Source: Aliishimia sp045106335
GTDB lineage: Bacteria > Pseudomonadota > Alphaproteobacteria > Rhodobacterales > Rhodobacteraceae
Reading direction: 5' to 3'
DNA: 6,675 nt
Assembly: GCA_045106335.1 (NCBI GenBank)
Contig: JBGCEM010000103.1
Span: 1 to 6,675, forward strand
Part shown: positions 1-5,732 of the stretch, piece after piece
How positions within the stretch are numbered: the stretch's first letter is position 1
Layout: each line of letters begins with the position of its first letter
Made by a program: the position numbers and the translations under genes
The notes under the pieces: model-generated
Databases searched by the model: none
What the model was told of the DNA's origin: nothing
Seen by the model: only the letters and a program-made list of their open reading frames with translations

Positions 1-222
1 GCGACGGCATGCTGCGCGGCTTTGCTTAGCGCGCCGGCGTTATTGAAGGCGTCGATTTCATCACCGGCATCAAGCCGCCGCATGAAAAGCGCTTGCACAC
101 CAGATTTGGCAGTAGCGCATGGCAAGATCAGTCTTTTTGCAGTCCGTCAGTGATTAACAACAACGGGCCTGCGGCGTGATGGCACGCTTGCCAGTTGAGA
201 ACTTTGAGCCACGTACGCCGCT
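1..222. other. Unassigned left-edge region, possible gene fragment
   Basis: No gene can be named here. On the + strand, the frame starting at base 3 reads DGMLRGFA and stops at TAG 27-29. It then continues open from 30 to TGA 177-179, through a protein-like stretch containing GVIEGVDFITGIKPP. On the - strand in the same codon phase, an ATG at 83 opens a reading frame (beginning MRRLDAGDEIDAF) that runs off the left edge. Both have GC-rich third positions, so composition does not decide between them. A 17-codon frame (179-232) starts at an ATG overlapping the 177-179 stop (TGATG) and ends inside the next gene. The stretch could be the tail of a gene, a decayed gene, or the start of a - strand gene. 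I do not recognise a family. Confidence 0.25.
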
Positions 223-597
223 ATGGATGTGATAGAAGTCTTATACAATCGCCAATGCCCGCTCTGCGCTGCCGAGATCGGGCATTATGAAACATATGCA
301 AAATCGAAACACTTACCGATTTTATTCATAGATTTGAATACGGCACAGCTTCATGAGTGGGGATTAAGCTCTGAACAAGCGGGGCGCCGCCTTCACGTGC
401 GCAAAGGAACACAGCTGGACAGCGGGATCACTGCATTTTTACACTTGTGGCGCGCTATGCCGCGTTATGCTTGGATTGCACGCGTGGTTGACGTCCCGGG
501 GCTGCGACATTTGGCCGAATTTGCTTATAACCGAATCTTGGCACCTTGGATTTATCGCGCCCATGTAAAACGTCAGGCACGCATTGCCTCAATGTAG
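223..597 (+). CDS. DCC-family thiol-disulfide oxidoreductase (DUF393)
   Basis: A 124-residue protein that covers the whole length of a compact DUF393/DCC protein. The N-terminus reads VLYNRQCPLCAAE, placing a CxxC pair at Cys12 and Cys15 after a beta strand. This is the family hallmark, normally written D-G-x-C-x-x-C. The region at about 72-78 (FLHLWRAMP) and the region at about 88-112 (VVDVPGLRHLAEFAYNRILAPWIY) match the conserved C-terminal half. The family is predicted to be thioredoxin-like and redox active, but substrates are generally unknown. There is no signal peptide, so it is probably cytoplasmic. The ATG at 223 lacks a strong ribosome binding site, but it starts exactly at the conserved strand, so I keep it. 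The last 25 bp overlap the 3' end of the convergent YigZ-family gene. Confidence 0.85.
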   Translation: MDVIEVLYNRQCPLCAAEIGHYETYAKSKHLPILFIDLNTAQLHEWGLSSEQAGRRLHVRKGTQLDSGITAFLHLWRAMPRYAWIARVVDVPGLRHLAEFAYNRILAPWIYRAHVKRQARIASM

Positions 598-929
598 GCG
601 GCAACACAGGTGTGAACATGGCGAAAGCGGTCTCCGCCAAGTTTCTTACCCCCATACCACCGCGTAACGACGATCAGATGGTCGCTCACGCTTTCGCGTA
701 GCAATGTGCGGATGATGACCATCCCTGCGCCGCTTTCTCCGTCATCCGCTTTGATGGGTCCTCCCGTGCTCAACACAGCACCCCATGAATTGTGTGTGGC
801 TTTGGCGTAAGCGCGATCTGATTTCAGCAGCTTGATAGCCCTGTCGATATCACTACGATCCGAAATAGGCGTTCCACTGACCGCATATTTCGACCCTTTA
901 TCGCTCAATATTACGCCCAATCGTCGCAT
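573..929 (-). CDS. YigZ/IMPACT family protein, single domain
   Basis: A protein of 118 residues if it starts at ATG 929. It carries the signature of the UPF0029/IMPACT N-terminal domain: AYAKATHNSWG (40-50), ADDGESGAG (61-69) and VVTRWYGGKKLGGDRF (87-102). E. coli YigZ is about 200 residues and has a second, C-terminal domain (DUF1949). This protein lacks that domain, as is usual for the short roseobacter type. The biochemical role is unsettled; eukaryotic IMPACT regulates the kinase GCN2. The frame stays open upstream to a TTG at 983, adding 18 residues that do not look like the family. I prefer ATG 929, where MRRLGVILSDKGSKYAVSG aligns with typical N-termini, although neither start has a good ribosome binding site. 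The gene converges on and overlaps the DUF393 gene. Confidence 0.87.
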   Translation of the reverse strand: MRRLGVILSDKGSKYAVSGTPISDRSDIDRAIKLLKSDRAYAKATHNSWGAVLSTGGPIKADDGESGAGMVIIRTLLRESVSDHLIVVTRWYGGKKLGGDRFRHVHTCVAAYIEAMRA

Positions 930-1118
930 CCCCACTGCAATAGCGAAGCCACAAAAAGACTCAAGCGCTGTGTGATCGCTCAAAGCGCAATCATGAGGCC
1001 AAGATCGAACTCACCCTATCCAATCGCACCTTTAAATTCACGGAGCACCCCAAGACTCAACGCTAGGTTGCTAGTCAAGATATGACGGCCCGCTTATGAA
1101 TTGCTGTGTATTGGTATT

Positions 1119-1124
1119 GGGGGA
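1119..1124 (+). promoter_or_regulatory. Ribosome binding site of the sorting-signal protein
   Basis: GGGGGA lies 8 nt before ATG 1133. It supports that start over the in-frame GTG at 1106, which would put nine aromatic-rich residues ahead of an otherwise standard signal peptide. Confidence 0.5.
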
Positions 1125-1132
1125 TTTTGAAA

Positions 1133-1804
1133 ATGAAAAGTGTCGCGATCACTTTCGCGGCCTTTGTCGTGTTATCGACACAGGTCTTCGCTGCACAAGT
1201 GTCTCGTTTCGAACTGACATTTGACGTTACGCAGGCACAAACCACCTGCATCGGTCCATTGGTTGAGAATGATGATGGGACCATAACACAACCCACATGC
1301 AAAAAGACCTATGATCACTTAGAACCTGATCAAATTTACCAAGGATCTCTGATCCTTACCAATATAGATGCGTCGAACCCATTTGACTTCACAACGTCGG
1401 GCTTTTGGACTGCAGCCCTTGCAAAGACAGGACAGGGGGGCGATCGAGTCCTTCAAATGTCGTGCCGGATCGCCGGGCAAATGTGCCATTCTTCTGATTT
1501 CGGAGAGTTCGGGTGGGTCAATTACGACCAACCGACACAGTCAGGGCGTATTTTTGTTGGTGGTCAGAATACAAATGAAAGTTTCAGCTGGACCGGATCG
1601 GACGGCATGATGTCTTTGATGGATGATCAACAAGAGGTGTCTCAATCCTTCAGCGCAACACTCAGCAACGTCCAAAGGCGGATTGTCTTGAATACGGGTC
1701 CGTTAAATGCAGTTCCGCTGAATGCATCTATGGGCTTTCTTGGGCTTGGTGTGTTTGCCTTTGCGCTGACGAGGTGGCGGAAAAAAGTTCACTCGGGCGT
1801 GTAA
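1133..1804 (+). CDS. Secreted protein with VPLPA-like C-terminal sorting signal
   Basis: A 223-residue protein starting at ATG 1133. Residues 1-20 (MKSVAITFAAFVVLSTQVFA) form a classic Sec signal peptide, with likely cleavage after VFA. The mature part is polar and has four cysteines, two near residues 40-60 (TTCIGP and PTCKK) and two in MSCRIAGQMC, which suggests two disulfides in the periplasm. The C-terminus is tripartite: VPLNA from residue 194, a hydrophobic segment at about 199-213, then the basic cluster RWRKK. This is the layout of PEP-CTERM/VPLPA-CTERM signals, which exosortases recognise in Gram-negative bacteria. The motif is imperfect, with VPLNA in place of VPLPA. I do not recognise the central domain, and it has no catalytic motif I can name. 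It could be a surface or exopolysaccharide-associated protein. It could also be a simple tail-anchored periplasmic protein if no exosortase exists in the genome. Confidence 0.72.
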   Translation: MKSVAITFAAFVVLSTQVFAAQVSRFELTFDVTQAQTTCIGPLVENDDGTITQPTCKKTYDHLEPDQIYQGSLILTNIDASNPFDFTTSGFWTAALAKTGQGGDRVLQMSCRIAGQMCHSSDFGEFGWVNYDQPTQSGRIFVGGQNTNESFSWTGSDGMMSLMDDQQEVSQSFSATLSNVQRRIVLNTGPLNAVPLNASMGFLGLGVFAFALTRWRKKVHSGV

Positions 1805-1979
1805 CAGGCACAGAACTGGCTGTGACTTTGGCAATACATAGACTTAAGCCCACGTACAGCAAAGCCGCCGAAGTCCGCTGACGTTAAATGGCAAACCTTG
1901 ACGTAAGGCGTTTGTCCAAACTCACTGCGCGAGCGCGCATTGTTTGGTGCCCAATTGCTTACAGACTGCGCGATACATG

Positions 1980-2002
1980 GCCACCTTTTGAAGCGAGGTG
2001 GC
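1980..2002. repeat. 7-bp inverted repeat (GCCACCT / AGGTGGC)
   Basis: Perfect arms at 1980-1986 and 1996-2002 enclose a 9-nt loop. With no T tract on either side, I list it as a structure only and not as a terminator. Confidence 0.35.
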
Positions 2003-2074
2003 TGGATCACAAAAGGTTCTTAAAATGAGGCCCGCAGTGAATTAGGGCACGCCGTGCGGCACATCTGCGCTGTC

Positions 2075-2108
2075 CAAGCGGCATAGGGTCTTAGGATCTA
2101 ACCGCTTG
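2075..2108. repeat. Hairpin directly before the rhomboid gene
   Basis: The outer arms CAAGCGG (2075-2081) and CCGCTTG (2102-2108) are perfect complements. Inside them, TTAG (2091-2094) and CTAA (2098-2101) pair around GAT. The right-hand arms are contiguous, and the left side has a 9-nt bulge. The stem ends 5 nt before ATG 2114, where the ribosome would have to bind. It may be a protein operator, an mRNA structure controlling translation, or chance. Confidence 0.4.
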
Positions 2109-2113
2109 ACCTT

Positions 2114-2884
2114 ATGCGATTTTCGCAGCAGCTTAAATTCATGTTTCCTATTCGTGATCATAACCCGTCCGGGCGTACGCCCTTCGTCACTTATGCGCTG
2201 ATTGCAGCCAATGTCCTAATCTTTCTGGGCTATTTCACCTTATTTCAGGACAATCGCGCGATAAATGCGTTCTTTAACAGCTACGGTATGTTTCCTGGAC
2301 GCATAAGTTCGGGGGCCGAGTATCAAACTCTGATCACCTCGATGTTCCTGCACGGGGGATGGATGCATTTGGCGGGAAATATGCTGTTTTTATGGATTTA
2401 CGGCGACAATATGGAGGACGAGATGGGCCATATGCCGTTCTTAGGTTTCTATATTTTGGCAGGCATTGCTGCGGGATTAATCCATGTCGCGTCGGCCCCC
2501 TCTAGCATGGTGCCAACCGTTGGGGCGTCGGGCGCCATTGCCGGTGTCATGGGGGGATACTTGCTGCTGTTCCCACGCGCCAAGGTCGATATCTTCGTGT
2601 TCTTGGTGGTGTTTGTACGTGTGATTCCGATTCCAGCGTTTATCGTTTTGCTGCTGTGGTTTGGGATGCAGTTCGTGGGTGGGATCGGCGCAGATCCGGA
2701 CACGGGCGGTGTCGCCTATTGGGCCCATGCGGGCGGATTCGTTGCCGGTTTTCTGATGACACTGCCCTTGTGGTTGCGGCGTGGTGCAACTCAGTTTTGG
2801 ATCCGCACCGATTACCATCCGCCCCATCCCGAGGCGCGATATGACTATGTCACAAGCCGGATTCCGAAGATTTCACGCAAATGA
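2114..2884 (+). CDS. Rhomboid family intramembrane serine protease
   Basis: A 256-residue polytopic membrane protein of the rhomboid fold, which cleaves transmembrane segments inside the inner membrane. The catalytic serine is Ser139 in GASGAIAG, and the partner histidine is His205 in AYWAHAGGF, completing the Ser-His dyad. The conserved HGGWMHLAGN stretch (80-89) supplies His85 and Asn89, equivalent to the oxyanion-hole residues His150 and Asn154 of E. coli GlpG. The first hydrophobic segment is at about 24-44, and further membrane segments surround the catalytic motifs. The tail from about 222 is polar. An alternative start is Met10 (ATG 2141), which begins MFPIRDHNPSG as in many relatives. 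Neither start has a good ribosome binding site, and a hairpin at 2075-2108 crowds the first. It converges on the inositol monophosphatase family gene, with 22 bp between stops. Confidence 0.93.
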   Translation: MRFSQQLKFMFPIRDHNPSGRTPFVTYALIAANVLIFLGYFTLFQDNRAINAFFNSYGMFPGRISSGAEYQTLITSMFLHGGWMHLAGNMLFLWIYGDNMEDEMGHMPFLGFYILAGIAAGLIHVASAPSSMVPTVGASGAIAGVMGGYLLLFPRAKVDIFVFLVVFVRVIPIPAFIVLLLWFGMQFVGGIGADPDTGGVAYWAHAGGFVAGFLMTLPLWLRRGATQFWIRTDYHPPHPEARYDYVTSRIPKISRK

Positions 2885-2898
2885 TACCGACTTTAGGT

Positions 2899-2920
2899 AT
2901 ATCAGATTAACCTCTGATAT
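2899..2920. terminator. Possible bidirectional terminator between convergent genes
   Basis: ATATCAGA (2899-2906) and TCTGATAT (2913-2920) are perfect 8-bp complements around the 6-nt loop TTAACC. The hairpin follows the rhomboid stop by 14 nt and contains the TAA stop and last codons of the facing phosphatase gene. On the + strand it is followed by TCTTTG, only a weak T tract. The stem is AT-rich, so termination strength is uncertain. Confidence 0.4.
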
Positions 2921-3692
2921 TCTTTGAGAATTGTGAAAAAATTGCCTCGCATCCAACGATCATTTCACCATCTTCCAGCGGATTGCCGTTCGGTTCGATT
3001 GCTTCGATCAATGCGCCCGCTTCCTGAGCAATCAACAAACCAGCGGCAATATCCCATATGTTCAAGCGCCGTTCCCAGAAGCCGTCATACCGCCCTGCAG
3101 CGACATATGTCAGATCCAGCGCCGCAGCGCCAAAGCGGCGCACACCCGCGCAACTTGGCAACAACCTGGCCAAATCCTGCAAAGTTTGCGGCAAGTCCGC
3201 CCGGCCCGCAAAAGGCAGTCCAGTGGCGAAGACGCATTCGATCATACGGTTGCGACTTGACACCCTCAGCCGGCTCTCGTTCAACCACGCCCCGCCGCCT
3301 TTTTCCGCAAAGAACATTTCGTCTTTTGAGGGGTCATAAACCACTGCAGAAACGATTTTCCCTTTGTGTTCCAATGCGATAGACACCGCCCAATGCGGCA
3401 AGCCGTGCAAAAAATTCGTGGTGCCATCCAGCGGATCTACAATCCAGCGACGGGTCGGGTCTTTGCCGGGCTGCTCGCCGCCCTCTTCGCCTAGCCAGCC
3501 ATAAGTGGGGCGTGCTTCCATCAGCTCTTCTTTAATCAGACGTTCCGCTTCAATATCGGCCTTGGATACAAAATCGCCCGCCCCCTTCATCGAAGCCTGA
3601 AGATTTTCCACTTCGCGAAAGTCTTTCGCAAGCGATCGTCCAGCCTTGCGCGCAGCCTTCATCATCACATTCAGATTTGCACTGCCTTGCAT
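2907..3692 (-). CDS. Inositol monophosphatase family protein
   Basis: A 261-residue, full-length member of the IMPase/FIG superfamily of Mg-dependent, Li-sensitive phosphatases; many alphaproteobacterial members are called SuhB. Metal ligands are visible: Glu69 in LGEEGG, Asp86 and Asp89 in WIVDPLDGTTNF (83-94), and Asp214 in IWDIAAGLLIAQEAGA (212-227). The family hydrolyses inositol-1-phosphate and related sugar phosphates; the true substrate cannot be told from sequence. SuhB of E. coli also acts in rRNA antitermination, which I do not infer here. ATG 3692 is chosen over an in-frame TTG at 3707 because GAGGA sits 6 nt upstream and because MQGSANLNVMMKAARKAGRS is the usual N-terminus. It lies 84 nt downstream of metR on the same strand. 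Co-transcription is possible but not shown. Confidence 0.93.
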   Translation of the reverse strand: MQGSANLNVMMKAARKAGRSLAKDFREVENLQASMKGAGDFVSKADIEAERLIKEELMEARPTYGWLGEEGGEQPGKDPTRRWIVDPLDGTTNFLHGLPHWAVSIALEHKGKIVSAVVYDPSKDEMFFAEKGGGAWLNESRLRVSSRNRMIECVFATGLPFAGRADLPQTLQDLARLLPSCAGVRRFGAAALDLTYVAAGRYDGFWERRLNIWDIAAGLLIAQEAGALIEAIEPNGNPLEDGEMIVGCEAIFSQFSKNIRG

Positions 3693-3698
3693 GGCACG

Positions 3699-3703
3699 TC
3701 CTC
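3699..3703 (-). promoter_or_regulatory. Ribosome binding site of the IMPase family gene
   Basis: GAGGA on the minus strand lies 6 nt before ATG 3692. The upstream in-frame TTG at 3707 would lie before it, so this site settles the start. Confidence 0.65.
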
Positions 3704-3776
3704 GCAAAATTGGGGTGTCAGGCCGCGTCCCTACACCTGTCCTGGGCGCCTCGCAAGGACCCCATCGTGGATGAGT

Positions 3777-4682
3777 TCATTGCGATTGCAGTTTCCGCGC
3801 CTCTTGCCTGGCAAACTTGATCAATTTTTGCATATATTCCATCTGTAAATCGTCAGACCGGACCGCTGCGTAGAGGGCGCGCGTCACACCGTTCTTGGTT
3901 AACGGACGCGTCACGTAATCGGACGAATACTTCACCTCGCGCACCACCCAATCGGGCAAGACCGCCACACCGCGCGCCGAGGCGACCAACAGCAAGATCA
4001 CCGCGGTTAGTTCAACTTGCCGAATGGCCGCCGGTTCGACCTTAGCCGGGATCAACAGTTGCGAAAACACATCCAAACGTTGGCGTTCAACTGGATAGGT
4101 GATCAGCGTCTCACCGCGAAAATCCGCCGCGTCAACATACGGCTTTTGCGCCAGGGGATGTTTACTTGAAGCAACAAAAACCGGTTCATAATCAAAGAGC
4201 TCAACGAATTCTACGCCAGGGATATCTTCGGGATCCGACGACACCACCAGATCGACCTCTTCTTTTAACAAGGCCGGCAACGCATCAAAGGCAAGCCCGG
4301 GGCGGATATCCACATCCACGTCCGGCCAAGTCTTGCGAAACAGCTCAAGCACCGGGAACAACCATTCAAAACAGGCGTGACACTCTATCGCGATATGCAA
4401 CCGACCTGCACTGCCATCGCGCAGGCTTGCAAATTCCGCCTGGATTGCTTCGACTTGCGGCAGCACTTGTTCGGCAAGTCGCAACAAACGTTTACCCGCC
4501 GCCGACAACCGCAAGGGCTTTGAACGCCGAACAAACAGCTCGACCCCGGCCTGATCCTCTAAACCTTTGATTTGATGGCTTAAGGCAGATTGCGTGATAT
4601 GCAAAACGTCAGCAGCACGGGCCAAACCACCGGCTTCATGGATTGCCTTGATCGTGCGCAAGTGTCGAAATTCGAGGTGCAT
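3777..4682 (-). CDS. metR: LysR-type regulator MetR
   Basis: A 301-residue LysR-type transcriptional regulator. The N-terminal winged helix-turn-helix covers about 4-62 and includes GGLARAADVLHITQSALSHQ. The effector domain contains IAIECHACFEW (97-107), ITYPVERQRLDV (194-205) and LPDWVV (242-247). These closely follow E. coli MetR (IAIECHSCIQW, IYPVQRSRLDVW, LPHWVV), so I call MetR and not just a generic LysR protein. In enterobacteria MetR uses homocysteine as co-effector and controls methionine-synthesis genes, including metF, metE and metH. The divergent neighbour here is metF, which fits. The frame is open 143 codons further upstream, into metF, but those residues are only an antisense shadow. 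The LysR domain begins at MHLEFRHLRTIKAI, so ATG 4682 is the start. No strong ribosome binding site is visible. Confidence 0.93.
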   Translation of the reverse strand: MHLEFRHLRTIKAIHEAGGLARAADVLHITQSALSHQIKGLEDQAGVELFVRRSKPLRLSAAGKRLLRLAEQVLPQVEAIQAEFASLRDGSAGRLHIAIECHACFEWLFPVLELFRKTWPDVDVDIRPGLAFDALPALLKEEVDLVVSSDPEDIPGVEFVELFDYEPVFVASSKHPLAQKPYVDAADFRGETLITYPVERQRLDVFSQLLIPAKVEPAAIRQVELTAVILLLVASARGVAVLPDWVVREVKYSSDYVTRPLTKNGVTRALYAAVRSDDLQMEYMQKLIKFARQEARKLQSQ

Positions 4683-4700
4683 GAATGAGCCGCTTTCATG
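4680..4700. promoter_or_regulatory. Inverted repeat over the metR start, possible MetR site
   Basis: CATGAA (4680-4685) and TTCATG (4695-4700) are perfect complements with 9 nt between them. The half-sites TGAA and TTCA are those of the MetR box, but the spacing is N9 and not N5. The left arm contains the metR start codon. It could be an autoregulatory or accessory site, or could form with the neighbouring repeats a larger LysR footprint. This is inference only. Confidence 0.3.
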
Positions 4701-4716
4701 TTTATGATTAGATTTA

Positions 4717-4729
4717 TGAATTTGTTTCA
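4717..4729. promoter_or_regulatory. MetR-binding box (TGAA-N5-TTCA)
   Basis: TGAATTTGTTTCA matches exactly the enterobacterial MetR consensus TGAANN(T/A)NNTTCA, including the central T. It also fits the general LysR T-N11-A rule. It lies 46 bp before the metF start and 34 bp before the metR start, a fitting place for autoregulation and metF activation. Confidence 0.62.
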
Positions 4730-4765
4730 CATCCTCGCCTGTGAGACAACCGCACAGCATCTGCC

Positions 4766-4769
4766 GGAG
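4766..4769 (+). promoter_or_regulatory. metF ribosome binding site
   Basis: GGAG lies 6 nt before ATG 4776. It excludes the in-frame ATG at 4698, which would add 26 residues with no family similarity and run across the MetR box. Confidence 0.7.
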
Positions 4770-4775
4770 ACCCCT

Positions 4776-5645
4776 ATGCCCACGCCCAACGTTTCGTTTG
4801 AGATTTTTCCACCCGCCTCCCTGCCCGCTTCGTTCAAATTGTGGGACAGTTTGCACCGGTTGCAGGCGTTTAATCCAAAATATCTCTCGGTGACTTATGG
4901 CGCTCAAGGCGGCGCGCAAGATCGTACCCGCGACGCCGCTTTGGCTGTGATGGAACAAACCGGTTTGCCGGTCGCCGCACATTTGACCGCCGCGCGCGCC
5001 AGCAAAACGGACGTTTTGACCCGTGCGCAAGGCTTTGCCCAAGCAGGCATTCGCGATATCGTCGCCCTGCGCGGCGATGCAGACAAGCCCGGCACAGAAT
5101 TTGAGCCCCACCCCGATGGCTTTAAAAATTCGGTGGATTTAGTGTCGGCACTTGCAAATTTGGGCGATTTCAACATTCGCGTTGGCGCGTATCCCGAAAG
5201 CCACCCCGACGCCGTGTCTAAACAGCAAAATATCGACTGGCTGAAGGCCAAATTGGACGCAGGTGCGACGGAAGCGATCACGCAATTCTTTTTTGAACCA
5301 GAAACCTTCTTGCGATTTCGCGATGCGTGCGCCGATGCTGGGATCACTGCGCCGATCATTCCTGGCATATTGCCTGTGACGAACTGGACCAAAATTCGTG
5401 CGTTCGCCAAAAATTGTGGCGCTGAAGTGCCTGTTTGGCTCGACAAAGCATTTGCAACGGCGATCCGCGACGGGCGCGAAGATATGTTATCTTTGGCCGT
5501 TACGACCGAACTCTGCTCCAAACTGGTGGACGAGGGCGTTGACCACCTGCACATTTACACATTGAATTCGGCACGTATGACAGAACGCGTGTGCTTGGCG
5601 CTTGGCTTAACACCAGATCGCCCAGCCCTTAGCCGCGTCGCCTGA
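4776..5645 (+). CDS. metF: 5,10-methylenetetrahydrofolate reductase
   Basis: A 289-residue, full-length MetF of the bacterial single-domain type. It reduces 5,10-methylene-THF to 5-methyl-THF, using FAD and NAD(P)H, and so supplies the methyl group for methionine synthase. Motifs seen: VSFEIFPP (6-13) with Glu9, equivalent to E. coli Glu28; the FAD-site stretch AAHLTA (67-72); IVALRGD (95-101) with Asp101, equivalent to Asp120; GAYPESHPDA (137-146); and AITQFFFE (167-174) with Gln170, equivalent to Gln183. The start at ATG 4776 is set by a GGAG ribosome binding site and by the family N-terminus. It is divergent from metR, with a MetR box between the two, so it is probably under MetR/homocysteine control. 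The next gene on the same strand starts 87 nt downstream. Confidence 0.96.
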   Translation: MPTPNVSFEIFPPASLPASFKLWDSLHRLQAFNPKYLSVTYGAQGGAQDRTRDAALAVMEQTGLPVAAHLTAARASKTDVLTRAQGFAQAGIRDIVALRGDADKPGTEFEPHPDGFKNSVDLVSALANLGDFNIRVGAYPESHPDAVSKQQNIDWLKAKLDAGATEAITQFFFEPETFLRFRDACADAGITAPIIPGILPVTNWTKIRAFAKNCGAEVPVWLDKAFATAIRDGREDMLSLAVTTELCSKLVDEGVDHLHIYTLNSARMTERVCLALGLTPDRPALSRVA

Positions 5646-5719
5646 CGGTTCTAGGACCGCGCTGAGGCTGTAACAATTCACCTTGTGTAAAGATGTTTTT
5701 AACTTAATCCTGTGAGGAC

Positions 5720-5724
5720 AGGAG
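5720..5724 (+). promoter_or_regulatory. Ribosome binding site of the thioesterase gene
   Basis: AGGAG lies 8 nt before ATG 5733. It argues against the in-frame GTG at 5712, which would place this site inside the coding region. Confidence 0.65.
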
Positions 5725-5732
5725 ACCAGACA

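Larger units (their letters stand above)
1805..2113. other. 309-bp gene-free spacer with inverted repeats
   Basis: No convincing gene on either strand. A 73-codon antisense frame (2010-1789) has no recognisable domain. Three perfect inverted repeats are visible: TGCGC/GCGCA at 1926-1939 with a 4-nt loop, GCCACCT/AGGTGGC at 1980-2002 with a 9-nt loop, and CAAGCGG/CCGCTTG at 2075-2108. None is followed by a T run, so none is a clear intrinsic terminator. The spacer probably holds the end of the upstream transcript and the promoter of the rhomboid gene, and may contain decayed sequence. Confidence 0.4.
4683..4775. promoter_or_regulatory. metR-metF divergent control region
   Basis: A 93-bp spacer between the two divergent start codons. 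It must carry both promoters unless either extends into the opposite gene. It contains one exact MetR-type box (4717-4729) and a direct repeat, TTTATGA, at 4701-4707 and 4713-4719. I cannot fit convincing -35/-10 pairs by eye. It is too short for, and does not resemble, a known SAM or SAH riboswitch. Confidence 0.7.

Noticed and set aside
1789..2010. 73-codon - strand frame in the spacer before the rhomboid gene
   Set aside because: No ribosome binding site or domain, and it partly overlaps the sorting-signal protein gene.
2000..2010. GGCTGGATCAC, identical to part of the 16S rRNA 3' end
   Set aside because: Only 11 nt match, the anti-Shine-Dalgarno CCTCC does not follow, and no other rRNA sequence is present.
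2477..2827. 116-codon frame antisense to the rhomboid gene
   Set aside because: Low-complexity His/Gln-rich shadow of a clear membrane protease gene.
2924..3382. 152-codon + strand frame over the IMPase family gene
   Set aside because: It lies wholly antisense to a full-length phosphatase and has Arg/Pro/Ser-rich shadow composition.
3714..3760. Imperfect hairpins between metR and the IMPase family gene
   Set aside because: Stems are only 5 bp or bulged, loops are large, and no T tract follows, so they do not support a terminator call.
4166..4570. 134-codon + strand frame over metR
   Set aside because: Antisense shadow of a well-recognised MetR, with no domain.
4904..5554. 216-codon open frame antisense to metF
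   Set aside because: It mirrors the codon structure of a strongly conserved metF, is rich in Ser/Ala/Arg, and shows no domain.
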